Shown: positions 1 to 7,774 of the stretch, one piece after another
How positions within the stretch are numbered: position 1 is the stretch's first letter
Layout: each line of letters opens with the position of its first letter
Source of the DNA: UBA11869 sp964544965
GTDB taxonomy: Bacteria; Pseudomonadota; Gammaproteobacteria; Eutrophobiales; Eutrophobiaceae
Assembly: GCA_964544965.1 (NCBI GenBank)
Contig: CAZJED010000045.1
Span: 1 to 9,868, forward strand
Reading direction: 5' to 3'
DNA length: 9,868 bases
The notes under the pieces: model-generated
The model's input: the letters and a program-made list of their open reading frames with translations, nothing else
Databases searched by the model: none
Told to the model about the DNA's origin: nothing
Position numbers and translations under genes: made by a program

Positions 1-318
1 GTAAGGTGAGCCATGGCCCATCTCAACTGTGCCTTGTGATACTGCATCAAAAACCTGTAGTGCGGGAACAAGCTCTCCCCCTGCATACACATCAATATCC
101 AACCGATTATTACTCATCTTACGAACTTCATCGGCAAATCTTTCAGCACCTTCCTGAAAAATTGGGAAGTTAGCTGGCCATGTTGTAACCATCTTCCACT
201 TAAAATTTTGATCAGAATGATCTGTTACATTAGATGTTTTGTTTGTTGCTACATTATCGCCACAAGACATGATAAACACAGCGAATATTAAATATAAAAA
301 AATTAAATACTTTTTCAT
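1..318 (-). CDS. dctP: TRAP transporter substrate-binding lipoprotein, DctP family (N-terminal part, runs off left edge)
   Basis: The first 106 codons are present and the frame is open to base 1. The start ATG (318-316) has an AAGGA Shine-Dalgarno at 325-329, six bases upstream. The N-terminus MKKYLIFLYLIFAVFIMSCG is a lipoprotein-like signal with a likely lipidated Cys19; Met at -2 is slightly off the lipobox consensus. From about residue 33 the mature protein reads FKWKMVTTWPANFP, then ELVPALQVFDAVSQGTVEMGHG, which is typical of DctP-type periplasmic receptors, especially the branch that includes the alpha-keto-acid binder TakP. Such proteins deliver organic acids to a DctQ/DctM membrane pair; neither membrane gene is visible. 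The gene starts 26 bp after uvrD on the same strand and may be read with it, though its own Shine-Dalgarno is good. The family is well supported; the ligand cannot be told from this fragment. Confidence 0.9.
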   Translation of the reverse strand, partial: MKKYLIFLYLIFAVFIMSCGDNVATNKTSNVTDHSDQNFKWKMVTTWPANFPIFQEGAERFADEVRKMSNNRLDIDVYAGGELVPALQVFDAVSQGTVEMGHGSPY

Positions 319-324
319 TTTTAT

Positions 325-329
325 TCCTT
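325..329 (-). promoter_or_regulatory. Ribosome binding site of the TRAP binding-protein gene
   Basis: AAGGA on the minus strand, six bases before the ATG at 318. It is one of the clearest Shine-Dalgarno sites in the window and supports the chosen start, which also gives a complete lipoprotein signal. Confidence 0.7.
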
Positions 330-344
330 AATAAAATTTATTAA

Positions 345-2510
345 CTAAATAAATTGAAGATTCGCATATGAGGCAACTAACCATTTACTTCCTGCTTTTT
401 CAAAATTAACCTGTATACGCATATTACTTCCATTTCCTTCAAGATTCAGAATAACGCCTTCTCCGAACTTTGCGTGTAAAACACGTTGCCCAAGTGTTAA
501 CTTACCACTTTCACTGTTAGATTTAGTATCTTTTTTATGAAGCAATGACTGTGTAACACTTCCTCCTAATCTGACCTCACATAGTAATTCTGCTGGAATT
601 TCACTGATAAACCTTGATGGTTGTGGATAATAATCTGAACCATGTAACCGACGATACTCTGTATATGTTAATGTTAGCGTTTTTTTAGCTCGCGTAATAC
701 CAACATAACAAAGCCTTCTTTCTTCTTCTAATTGTTTCAAATCATCGCTACTACGCTGGTGTGGGAATAAACCCTCCTCCATTCCAATAAGAAAAATTGA
801 GGGAAACTCGAGACCTTTCGCTGAATGTAATGTCATTAAATGTACGCAGTTTGTTTTATCTCCAGCCTGTGTTTCCCCTGACTCAAGCGCAGCATGCGCA
901 AGAAATGCCTGCATCGCACTCATTTCTTTTAATTCTTCATTATCATCAATTTCAAATTCACTTGATGCTTTAATAAGTTCCTCAAGATTCTCAATTCTTG
1001 CTAAACTTTTTTCGCCCTTTTCTTTTTTAAAGTGATTAATTAAACCGCTTAATTTTATTACCGCATCTACCTGTTCATCTAAAGTTGGTTTAGATTTTGT
1101 TAAAGACATTTTTTGAATTAATTTGACAAATTCTTCTAGTGCATTAACTGCGCGAGGACTTAAAAGTTTATGTTCAATAACATGAAATGCGGCGGCCCAT
1201 AATGAACAATTATCTTTTTTAGCAACAGTTCGCAATTCTTCAATAGTTCTATTGCCAATACCACGTGTTGGTTTATTAATAATTCGCTCAAAGGAAATAT
1301 CATCATCATGAAATGTACTAATACGAACATATGCGAGTGCATCTTTAATTTCCATGCGCTCATAGAAACGAACTCCGCCGTAAACACGATATGGTATTTT
1401 TAAACTAAGTAATGCTTCCTCTAGAACACGAGACTGTGCACTCACTCGGTATAAAATTGCATGCTCACTAAAAGCATCACCTTCTTCTGATCCTTTTTGT
1501 ATTTGACTAACAACATAACGTGCCTCATCTATCTCGCTATAGGCCATATAGATTCCAATTCGTTCTCCTTCATCACCATCCGTCCAAAGATTTTTTCCTA
1601 ATCGTCTACTATTATTTCCAATAAGCTTATTAGCAGCATTTAAAATTGTTGTTGTTGACCGGTAATTTTGTTCTAATTTTAATAATTTTGTATCTTCAAA
1701 ATCTTTTTGAAATGCCTTCATGTTTTCAACACGTGCGCCACGCCAACTGTAAATTGATTGGTCATCATCGCCGACTGCAAATAATGTATTGCTATTACCA
1801 ATAAGTAACTTTAACCATTTATATTGTAATTCATTCGTATCTTGAAATTCATCGACTAGAATATGTTTAAATTTATTTTGATAGATTTCGCGAACTGAGT
1901 TATTTTTTTTAAACAGCTCATATGTTCTTAATAAAAGTTCAGCGAAATCTACAGCGCCTGATCCTTCGCATGTTTGTTGATACATTTTATAAATTTGTAT
2001 CATTTGTGCTGTCGTAACATCTCCCTCATCATTAATTTTTTCAGGTCTTAATCCTTTGTCTTTTTGTCCATTTATATACCATTGCGCTTCTTTTGGTGGA
2101 TATTGAGATTCATCTAGCATCATTGCGCGAATAGTACGTCGTATTGTTCGATACTGATCTTCACTGTCTAAAATTTGAAAATTCTCAGGTAGATTTGCAT
2201 CTTGCCAATGTGAGCGTAGCAACCGATGACAAAGACCATGAAACGTGCCAACCCACATGCCATGTATTGATTGACCCAAAAGATTCTCAATTCGAGAACG
2301 CATCTCAGCTGCTGCTTTATTTGTAAAAGTAACAGCTAGAATGCCCTGAGGATTTGCTTCACCAGTTGCAATATGCCAGGCGATACGATGTACCAATACT
2401 CGTGTCTTACCGCTACCTGCACCGGCTAAAATCAATAAGTTACCAGAAGGAGCGCCAACGGCGTTGCGTTGGCTTTCATTGAGTGAATCAAGTACGTGAG
2501 ATACATCCAT
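345..2510 (-). CDS. uvrD: DNA helicase II UvrD (superfamily 1, 3'-5')
   Basis: This is a 721-residue ATP-dependent 3'-5' DNA helicase, almost exactly the length of E. coli UvrD (720). In the family it removes UvrC and the incised oligonucleotide in nucleotide excision repair, unwinds nicked DNA in mismatch repair, and clears RecA and stalled RNA polymerase. Visible SF1A motifs are Walker A AGAGSGKT (29-36), motif Ia TFTNKAAAEMRSRI (61-74), Walker B DEFQDTNE (220-227), motif III GDDDQSIYSWRGA (247-259), motif IV QNYRST (281-286), motif V LHSAKGLEFP (561-570) and motif VI with GITRAKK (604-610). The C-terminal stretch from about 671 (GQRVLHAKFGEGVI) is the Tudor-like domain that binds RNA polymerase in UvrD and PcrA. 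The start MDVSHVLDSLNESQRNAV matches the E. coli N-terminus closely. No strong Shine-Dalgarno precedes it. It diverges from pmbA across 94 bp. The C-terminal domain and opening sequence favour UvrD over Rep. Confidence 0.97.
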   Translation of the reverse strand: MDVSHVLDSLNESQRNAVGAPSGNLLILAGAGSGKTRVLVHRIAWHIATGEANPQGILAVTFTNKAAAEMRSRIENLLGQSIHGMWVGTFHGLCHRLLRSHWQDANLPENFQILDSEDQYRTIRRTIRAMMLDESQYPPKEAQWYINGQKDKGLRPEKINDEGDVTTAQMIQIYKMYQQTCEGSGAVDFAELLLRTYELFKKNNSVREIYQNKFKHILVDEFQDTNELQYKWLKLLIGNSNTLFAVGDDDQSIYSWRGARVENMKAFQKDFEDTKLLKLEQNYRSTTTILNAANKLIGNNSRRLGKNLWTDGDEGERIGIYMAYSEIDEARYVVSQIQKGSEEGDAFSEHAILYRVSAQSRVLEEALLSLKIPYRVYGGVRFYERMEIKDALAYVRISTFHDDDISFERIINKPTRGIGNRTIEELRTVAKKDNCSLWAAAFHVIEHKLLSPRAVNALEEFVKLIQKMSLTKSKPTLDEQVDAVIKLSGLINHFKKEKGEKSLARIENLEELIKASSEFEIDDNEELKEMSAMQAFLAHAALESGETQAGDKTNCVHLMTLHSAKGLEFPSIFLIGMEEGLFPHQRSSDDLKQLEEERRLCYVGITRAKKTLTLTYTEYRRLHGSDYYPQPSRFISEIPAELLCEVRLGGSVTQSLLHKKDTKSNSESGKLTLGQRVLHAKFGEGVILNLEGNGSNMRIQVNFEKAGSKWLVASYANLQFI

Positions 2511-2570
2511 AGTTCAATTGTACTCAAATGTATCGCACTATTAAATTAATGCTACAACAATTAATCTGAA

Positions 2571-2579
2571 TGCTAGAAT
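2571..2579 (+). promoter_or_regulatory. Putative extended -10 promoter for pmbA
   Basis: The sequence TGCTAGAAT combines an extended -10 TG with the hexamer TAGAAT (2574-2579), five of six matches to TATAAT. Transcription would begin near 2586, about 19 bases before the pmbA ATG. No convincing -35 is seen, which is acceptable for an extended -10 site. The region is AT-rich, so chance matches are easy. Confidence 0.35.
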
Positions 2580-2604
2580 ATCTACCCAAAAAATATAACT
2601 CATT

Positions 2605-3951
2605 ATGACTGCCGATAATTCAACAATATTAGACAATCAGGACTATTTTTTAAGAATAATTGATTCTGTCTTATCACAATCAAAAAAAATAGGAGCAACA
2701 GATGCTGAAGCCGACCTTGGTGCCGGCATTGGATTATCTGCTAATGTTCGCAAGGGCGTAATTGATAAACTCGAATACGAAAATGAAAAAGGATTAAGTA
2801 TCACAATTTATATAGATGGTAAAAAAGGAAATGCCAGTAGCTCTGATTTTAGTGATAGCGCATTACAAAATACTGTAGAAGCCGCTTTTAAAATTGCAAA
2901 ACATGCTAGCTATGATAAACATGCTGGCTTGGTCGAAAAAAAACTAATGGCAAAAAATATTCATGATTTGGATTTATATCATCCATGTTCGATATCGCCT
3001 GAAACTGCTATTCAACTTGCGATTGAATGTGAACAATCTGCATTTGATTGTGACAAACGTATTTCAAATTCTGATGGTTCTGTAGTGAGCACTTATTCTG
3101 GAATAAATCTTTATGGAAATACTAATGACTTTATTAATGGTTGGCGTTGGTCAAATCATACGATTGATTGCACAGTTATTGCAGAAGACAATAATGGAAT
3201 GCAGCGAGATGGCTGGTACAGCAAAGCCTGTGACTTTAATGATCTACAATCAATCAAAGATATTAGTAAAGAAGCTGCGAGAAGAGCTACAACACGATTG
3301 GGTGCTAGAAAATTATCAACGCGTGAAGTACCTGTTATTTTTGAAGCGCCAGTTGCCTCTGGTCTTTTCTCAGCATTCATTACGGCAATATCGGGAGCGA
3401 GTTTATATCGTCGCGCCAGTTTTTTATTAGATAAAAAAGATACGCGAGTTTTTGCAAACCACATCAATATTTATGAAAACCCGCATATGAAAAAAACGCT
3501 TGGAAGTGCGCCTTTTGATAATGATGGTGTAGCAACAAAAAACCACACGCTTGTTGACCAAGGCATACTTAAAGATTACGTATTAAGTGGTTACTCAGCA
3601 CGAAAACTTGGATTAAAACCAACAGGTAATGCCGGTGGTGTACATAATCTAATTGTTGAACATGGAAAAAATAATCTGGTAGAGATGATCATTGAAATGA
3701 ATACAGGATTATTAATTACAGACATGATTGGTTTTGGTGTAAATCAAATTACTGGAGATTATTCAAGAGGTGCTTCTGGTTTCTGGATTGAAAATGGTGA
3801 AATTACATACCCAGTTGAAGAGATAACAATTGCTGGTAATTTAATCGACATGTACAAAAATATTAAATGTATAGGAAACGATGTAGACCCGAGAGGTAAT
3901 ATACTAACCGGTTCTGTGATGATTAATAAAATGATTGTTGCAGGAAAATGA
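2605..3951 (+). CDS. pmbA: Metalloprotease-related PmbA/TldE
   Basis: This 448-residue protein belongs to the PmbA/TldD family; E. coli PmbA (TldE) has 450 residues. In the known system TldE pairs with TldD to form a cytoplasmic heterodimeric protease that cleaves unfolded peptides. It removes the microcin B17 leader and takes part in CcdA turnover. TldD carries the HExxxH zinc site. This protein lacks one, as expected for TldE. Recognisable family blocks are the N-terminal ADLGAGIGLSANVRKGVI (36-53), the SAPFDNDGVATK block (301-312), GYSARKLGLKPTGNAGG (329-345) and the C-terminal core from about 368 to 413 (GLLITDMIGFGVNQITGDYS, then RGASGFWIENGEI). The ATG at 2605 gives the expected N-terminus, but no clear Shine-Dalgarno precedes it. 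No tldD is in the window, although the two are commonly unlinked. The gene converges on the autotransporter gene, 23 bp apart, with no obvious intrinsic terminator between. Confidence 0.95.
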   Translation: MTADNSTILDNQDYFLRIIDSVLSQSKKIGATDAEADLGAGIGLSANVRKGVIDKLEYENEKGLSITIYIDGKKGNASSSDFSDSALQNTVEAAFKIAKHASYDKHAGLVEKKLMAKNIHDLDLYHPCSISPETAIQLAIECEQSAFDCDKRISNSDGSVVSTYSGINLYGNTNDFINGWRWSNHTIDCTVIAEDNNGMQRDGWYSKACDFNDLQSIKDISKEAARRATTRLGARKLSTREVPVIFEAPVASGLFSAFITAISGASLYRRASFLLDKKDTRVFANHINIYENPHMKKTLGSAPFDNDGVATKNHTLVDQGILKDYVLSGYSARKLGLKPTGNAGGVHNLIVEHGKNNLVEMIIEMNTGLLITDMIGFGVNQITGDYSRGASGFWIENGEITYPVEEITIAGNLIDMYKNIKCIGNDVDPRGNILTGSVMINKMIVAGK

Positions 3952-3974
3952 TTGATTATACTTAATGTTATTTC

Positions 3975-5639
3975 CTAAAAAACAACATTCACACCTGCGC
4001 TTCCCCCAACTGACACAGCTGTCTGATCAGATACTCTACCGTTAAATTGGATATAGGCTTTACTATATTCTCCCAAGCTATAATTGAAGCCAGTGTTCAT
4101 GCTAATCGAATTTTCATAAAAAGCGCCGCTTTTAAAATCAACGTCTACATCATTGATTGCGTGGTTTTGAGTTTTCCCGGCAAGCACTGAACGGTGTTCA
4201 AACTCGCTGCCTAATCTGAATTCAATTTTATCCCCTAGCAACAAAGTTAATTGTTCGCCAAGATGAACGCTGAGTTGCGTTACATCACGCTCCTCCCAGG
4301 TAAAGAACCGACTTTCACTGTAGTTCGGGGTATGGGAAAAACTTAACGTTACCCCGAGGTCAGTTTCCCACTTATTGCTTACTGACTCACTGATTTTTTG
4401 ATCATATGTGTGACTAAAACTTAAACCAACTATTGCATCTGTAGTTTCATAATTAGCAGTAACATTGTCTCTTCCTGTAATTACTATATTAGTTAGTACG
4501 TCTCTACTACTATCATGCCAACTCACCCCGCCAGCTATAAAAGCACTGGCCTTCAATTGACCAATTTCTATAAAGTCATTGGTATTGACACCAATTAAGA
4601 AACTATCTTTATCAACACTATGCCCTTCATCAAGTTTTAGTTTGTTACTCTCAACAGTTAAAATTAAATTTAATTTATCCGGCACCACCGGATAAATAAA
4701 GTGGGTACCATAAGTATAGTTATCATAACTAATGGTTGTGCGTCCGTTATCCCTGAATGAGGCTTGGGCAAAAGGTTCTATCTGTGCTTTTGGGTTTTGT
4801 AGATTAGCATAACGTTTTAATGTATTACGAAGATTATATGCACGCAAACCAAGTAATTCATCAACCGTCTCCTGTGCCCCCATACCAACTGCAGTGGCTG
4901 AACCTTTGACAATTCTATTACCACTTAGATCGACAAGCTCATCAATTGCACCTATTGTGTGATACATATAGGAACGACCATAACCATGGTCGACATGGAT
5001 TTTAAGGCCCGTCTTATTTGTAAAATTATTAATAGTGCCAACTAGAATACTATCGTCTTGTAAAATTACTTTAACATCGTTGCCTATTATACCAATTGCG
5101 GATGTAACATTTAAAAGACCAGGCGCCCCGTCATCTATTCGTATTATTGTGCCTCCATTAATTAAAGTGCTGCTGGTAAATAAATCGACGGCATGGTGCC
5201 CATCTCTTTCACCCCCGACCCCCTGAATCACGCCACCTGGATGATTCCTAATTATTGCATCTGTTGCTTTATCGAGACGAACCAAACCGTCTGATGCAGT
5301 TGATGTGTTACTAATCAAGCCAAAATTATTAAGGGTGACGGGACCTGAGCAAGTTTTATTATCTGTGCTACATTTTATTACGTCCTCATTTGCTTTAATT
5401 GAAGCGCCAGCATTATTGATAATAATAATTCCAGAACGACGCCCCAAATCAATTGCGGTTTCACCGCTAAAATTAATATTAGCATTATTAATCAAGGTAA
5501 TATTATCTGCCGTAATAGTTTGTTTTGCTGTGGTATCTGCGCTAATTGTTGTATCGGTACCTACGTTAACAGCCAAGACTACCCTGACAGAGAGCATGCT
5601 AATACAGACAAAACAAAAAAATAATTTATTGGTATACAT
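3975..5639 (-). CDS. Autotransporter (type Va) with short beta-helical passenger
   Basis: A 554-residue outer-membrane autotransporter. Residues 1-23 form a Sec signal peptide (MYTNKLFFCFVCISMLSVRV, cut likely after VLA at 23). Residues 24 to about 255 are a passenger rich in Asn, Gly, Ile and Val, with recurring NN/NxG turns (LINNANINFSG, IIIINNAGASI, TLNNFGLIS, TLINGGTIIRIDD) that suggest a small right-handed beta-helix. A Cys90-X6-Cys97 pair could close a small disulfide loop. Residues 256-280 (QETVDELLGLRAYNLRNTLK) look like the linker helix that threads the pore. About 285-554 is the beta-barrel, with alternating strands and a terminal GVNVVF ending in Phe, the usual BAM recognition signature. 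No protease or lipase motif is seen in the passenger, so adhesion or surface display is a guess. No Shine-Dalgarno precedes the ATG; an in-frame TAA upstream leaves no better start. The barrel call is strong; the passenger function is unknown. Confidence 0.88.
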   Translation of the reverse strand: MYTNKLFFCFVCISMLSVRVVLAVNVGTDTTISADTTAKQTITADNITLINNANINFSGETAIDLGRRSGIIIINNAGASIKANEDVIKCSTDNKTCSGPVTLNNFGLISNTSTASDGLVRLDKATDAIIRNHPGGVIQGVGGERDGHHAVDLFTSSTLINGGTIIRIDDGAPGLLNVTSAIGIIGNDVKVILQDDSILVGTINNFTNKTGLKIHVDHGYGRSYMYHTIGAIDELVDLSGNRIVKGSATAVGMGAQETVDELLGLRAYNLRNTLKRYANLQNPKAQIEPFAQASFRDNGRTTISYDNYTYGTHFIYPVVPDKLNLILTVESNKLKLDEGHSVDKDSFLIGVNTNDFIEIGQLKASAFIAGGVSWHDSSRDVLTNIVITGRDNVTANYETTDAIVGLSFSHTYDQKISESVSNKWETDLGVTLSFSHTPNYSESRFFTWEERDVTQLSVHLGEQLTLLLGDKIEFRLGSEFEHRSVLAGKTQNHAINDVDVDFKSGAFYENSISMNTGFNYSLGEYSKAYIQFNGRVSDQTAVSVGGSAGVNVVF

Positions 5640-5687
5640 TTTGTTATAAATAAAAGTGTTTGGTTGTTAAGTATCAAATCCATCTTT

Positions 5688-5720
5688 AGCTCGATTTTTA
5701 GTTTGTCATCGGGCTTTTTA
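5688..5720 (+). terminator. Terminator-like hairpin plus U-tract, plus-strand orientation
   Basis: AGCTCGAT (5688-5695) pairs with ATCGGGCT (5708-5715) as an 8-bp stem with one G-U wobble and a 12-base loop. TTTTTATTATTATT follows on the plus strand. On the minus strand the wobble becomes a C-A mismatch and no U-tract follows, so it would work only for plus-strand transcripts. Both flanking genes are on the minus strand. The stem is modest (about half G-C), so this is a candidate only. Confidence 0.45.
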
Positions 5721-5739
5721 TTATTATTAATTATGAGAT

Positions 5740-5745
5740 ATTATA
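5740..5745 (-). promoter_or_regulatory. Putative -10 element for the autotransporter gene
   Basis: A perfect TATAAT on the minus strand lies about 100 bases upstream of the autotransporter ATG. The best-spaced upstream hexamer is a poor -35. A second TATAAT lies at 5770-5775. The 215-bp gap 5640-5854 is very AT-rich, so these matches are weak evidence, but the gene needs its own promoter or read-through from msbA. Apart from the hairpin at 5688-5720, nothing else is recognised in this gap. Confidence 0.25.
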
Positions 5746-5854
5746 GCTCCTAATTAAGGTTAGTACTATATTATAAGTTATTGAATTTATTAAAAATATT
5801 AATTTTAGATAGGCTAATGAGGAAATAAACGGTAATAGGGTCACATATAAATAT

Positions 5855-7615
5855 TTAAGTATTTTCTTCCTGATTACGAAACTGCGATTGATATAGCTTT
5901 GAATAATAGCTATTGAGTGCCAACAACTCTTCATGTTTGCCCTGCTCGACAATACGACCGTTATCAAGCACAACAATACGGTCGGCGTTTTCTATTGTCG
6001 ATAATCGATGTGCAATTATCAAACATGTGCGACCCTTTCTAACATTTTCTAAAGCTAATTGAATATGGCGTTCTGAATGAGAATCCAATGAAGAGGTTGC
6101 TTCATCAAGAATAAGTAAACGCGCATCCTTCAATAACGCACGTGCTATTGCTAGACGTTGTCGCTGACCGCCTGAAAGCCGTGCACCATCTTCACCTATA
6201 ATGGTTGTCATACCCTCGGGCATTTTATTAATAAACTCTGTGGCACATGCTGCTTCCGCTGCTGCACGCACTATATCATCTGAAGCGTCCTTTAATTCGC
6301 CATAAGCAATATTGTTTCTAACAGTGTCATTGAATAGAACAACGTCTTGACTTACATAAGCAATATTTTGTCTTAATGATTCTAACTTAAGTTCACATAT
6401 ATCAATATCATCGTAATAAATTTCGCCGGTATTTGGCAGATAAAACTGCGGCAATAAATTTGCTAAAGTTGTTTTACCGCTCCCAGATTCTCCAACTAAT
6501 GCAATAGTCTCACCTGGGTTTATAGTTAATGAAATCGATATCAAAGCATCTTCTTCAGTGCCAGCATAACGATATGATACATTTTTAAAATCAATCTTCC
6601 CTTTTGTATTTTTTAGTTCGCTTTTTCCAAATTGAGATTCTATATCCATATCAAGTAGCGCAAATACACTTTCACAAGCTGCTAATCCTTTTTGTATATG
6701 CTCGTTTATACCCGCTAGTCTTTTTAATGGGCCTAATAACATTGCAATTGCTGCAAAGAAGGACACAAAATCACCCACTGTTAAGCTACCCAACGTTGCT
6801 AACTTAATACCAACATAGATAATAATGGCTAATATAATTGCGGTTACCATCTGTACTGCTGGGCTACTTGCTGTCGCCGCCATTGCAAATTTCATAGTAA
6901 AGTGACGATGGGAATTGACGGTATCATAAAAACGTTTTTTCTCTACTTCCTGCCCACCATAAAGTTTGACTACTTTTTGCCCGTCAAAACATTCACTTAA
7001 TACATGATGTATGTCTCCCATGGTCTGCTGAACTTGGAGACTCATTTTTCTTAAACGCTTACGAATAATTGAAATAATAATTCCGATCAAAGGTGCGCCT
7101 GCTAAGCAAATTAATGCCAATGACCAATCAATATAAAACATCCAACCTAATAAACCGACAACAGACAATGAATCACGGACTAATGTTGATATTGCATTAG
7201 TTGAAGCTTCTTTTATTTGAGTTACATCATAAGTAAAACGTGACATTAAACTGCCAGAACGATGATTATCAAAAAAATGTGTTGGGTAATTTACCAATCG
7301 AGCAAACATTGCTTGACGTAAATCCATGATAACTTTATTTGCAACCCAGTGAAGCGACACCCCGCTGATATATGAAGCCAAACCGCGTATTGCAAATAAC
7401 ACAATAAAAAGTATCGGCACAATTGTCACCACTTTCGGATCTTTCTCAATAAATGCACCATCCAACATTGGCTGCATTAATGCGGGAATTGCGGGATCAG
7501 TTGCGGCGAGGATAACCATACTAACTATAGATAACAAAAAACGCCGCCAGTAAGGAATGACATGACCTAATAGTCGCCGATACAGGATAATATCTTTTTT
7601 AACTGTCGTGACCAA
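5855..7615 (-). CDS. msbA: Lipid A-core flippase MsbA (ABC exporter half-transporter)
   Basis: A 586-residue ABC half-transporter, close to E. coli MsbA (582). As a homodimer in the inner membrane it flips lipid A-core from the cytoplasmic to the periplasmic leaflet using ATP. The transmembrane domain covers about 20-310, with hydrophobic segments near 26-48, 62-83, 150-180 and 255-295, and the family-typical stretch VSFFAAIAMLLGPLKRL (284-300). The nucleotide-binding domain shows Walker A GESGSGKT (375-382), Q-loop Gln423, signature LSGGQ (480-484), Walker B LLILDEA (500-506) and H-loop His536. The start is a TTG codon at 7615-7613 with only a purine-rich stretch (AAAGAAGAAAAAG) before it. 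A stop codon lies just upstream in frame, and the resulting N-terminus has the right length. lpxK, the usual downstream partner in E. coli, is absent; the next minus-strand gene is the autotransporter. Other type I exporters are possible, but motifs and length favour MsbA. Confidence 0.93.
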   Translation of the reverse strand: MVTTVKKDIILYRRLLGHVIPYWRRFLLSIVSMVILAATDPAIPALMQPMLDGAFIEKDPKVVTIVPILFIVLFAIRGLASYISGVSLHWVANKVIMDLRQAMFARLVNYPTHFFDNHRSGSLMSRFTYDVTQIKEASTNAISTLVRDSLSVVGLLGWMFYIDWSLALICLAGAPLIGIIISIIRKRLRKMSLQVQQTMGDIHHVLSECFDGQKVVKLYGGQEVEKKRFYDTVNSHRHFTMKFAMAATASSPAVQMVTAIILAIIIYVGIKLATLGSLTVGDFVSFFAAIAMLLGPLKRLAGINEHIQKGLAACESVFALLDMDIESQFGKSELKNTKGKIDFKNVSYRYAGTEEDALISISLTINPGETIALVGESGSGKTTLANLLPQFYLPNTGEIYYDDIDICELKLESLRQNIAYVSQDVVLFNDTVRNNIAYGELKDASDDIVRAAAEAACATEFINKMPEGMTTIIGEDGARLSGGQRQRLAIARALLKDARLLILDEATSSLDSHSERHIQLALENVRKGRTCLIIAHRLSTIENADRIVVLDNGRIVEQGKHEELLALNSYYSKLYQSQFRNQEENT

Positions 7616-7663
7616 ACTTTTTCTTCTTTATAATCAGTAGTTTATCTTATAGTTTTCACGTAA

Positions 7664-7692
7664 CATATGGCTTATAATGCCCTTCGTCACAA
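7664..7692 (-). promoter_or_regulatory. Putative msbA promoter
   Basis: On the minus strand TTGTGA (7687-7692; four of six -35 matches) is separated by 17 bases from CATATG (7664-7669; three of six -10 matches). Transcription would start about 40 bases before the TTG start of msbA. The spacing is ideal but the -10 is weak. Confidence 0.22.
7673..7678 (+). promoter_or_regulatory. Putative -10 element for the prk cluster
   Basis: A perfect TATAAT on the plus strand about 100 bases before prk, without a good -35 at 16-18 bases. Such a promoter would give a leader of roughly 90 bases. A short inverted repeat, CACA-AAAA-TGTG at 7688-7699, lies just after it and could be an operator. It does not match the spacing I know for CbbR sites. 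Confidence 0.25.
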
Positions 7693-7761
7693 AAATGTGC
7701 AATCTATAAACATAATAAGACCCTTAAATTATGGTTTAATCATATTTATATTGGGCGTTAC

Positions 7762-7765
7762 AGGA
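7762..7765 (+). promoter_or_regulatory. Ribosome binding site of prk
   Basis: AGGA, nine bases before the prk ATG. It supports the chosen start, which also gives the conserved N-terminus MSKKHPII. Confidence 0.6.
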
Positions 7766-7774
7766 TAAAAGTTC

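Noticed and set aside
2605..3951. pmbA as part of a local microcin or RiPP cluster.
   Set aside because: No precursor peptide, cyclodehydratase or tldD is seen nearby. The autotransporter and msbA are not RiPP genes, and PmbA is a common housekeeping protein.
4119..4136. Inverted repeat AAAAGCG-C-CGCTTTT inside the autotransporter gene.
   Set aside because: The stem has very few G-C pairs, the loop is minimal and no U-tract follows. It lies in barrel codons and reads as chance in AT-rich DNA.
5579..5683. Minus-strand 34-codon frame overlapping the autotransporter start, with a lipobox-like VLAC near its end.
   Set aside because: It runs in another frame through the signal-peptide codons, which explains its hydrophobic character. 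It is too short for a lipoprotein and nothing else supports it.
5731..5976. Minus-strand 81-codon frame overlapping the msbA 3' end.
   Set aside because: Most of it is the msbA coding sequence in another frame, and the rest is AT-rich gap. No family resemblance.
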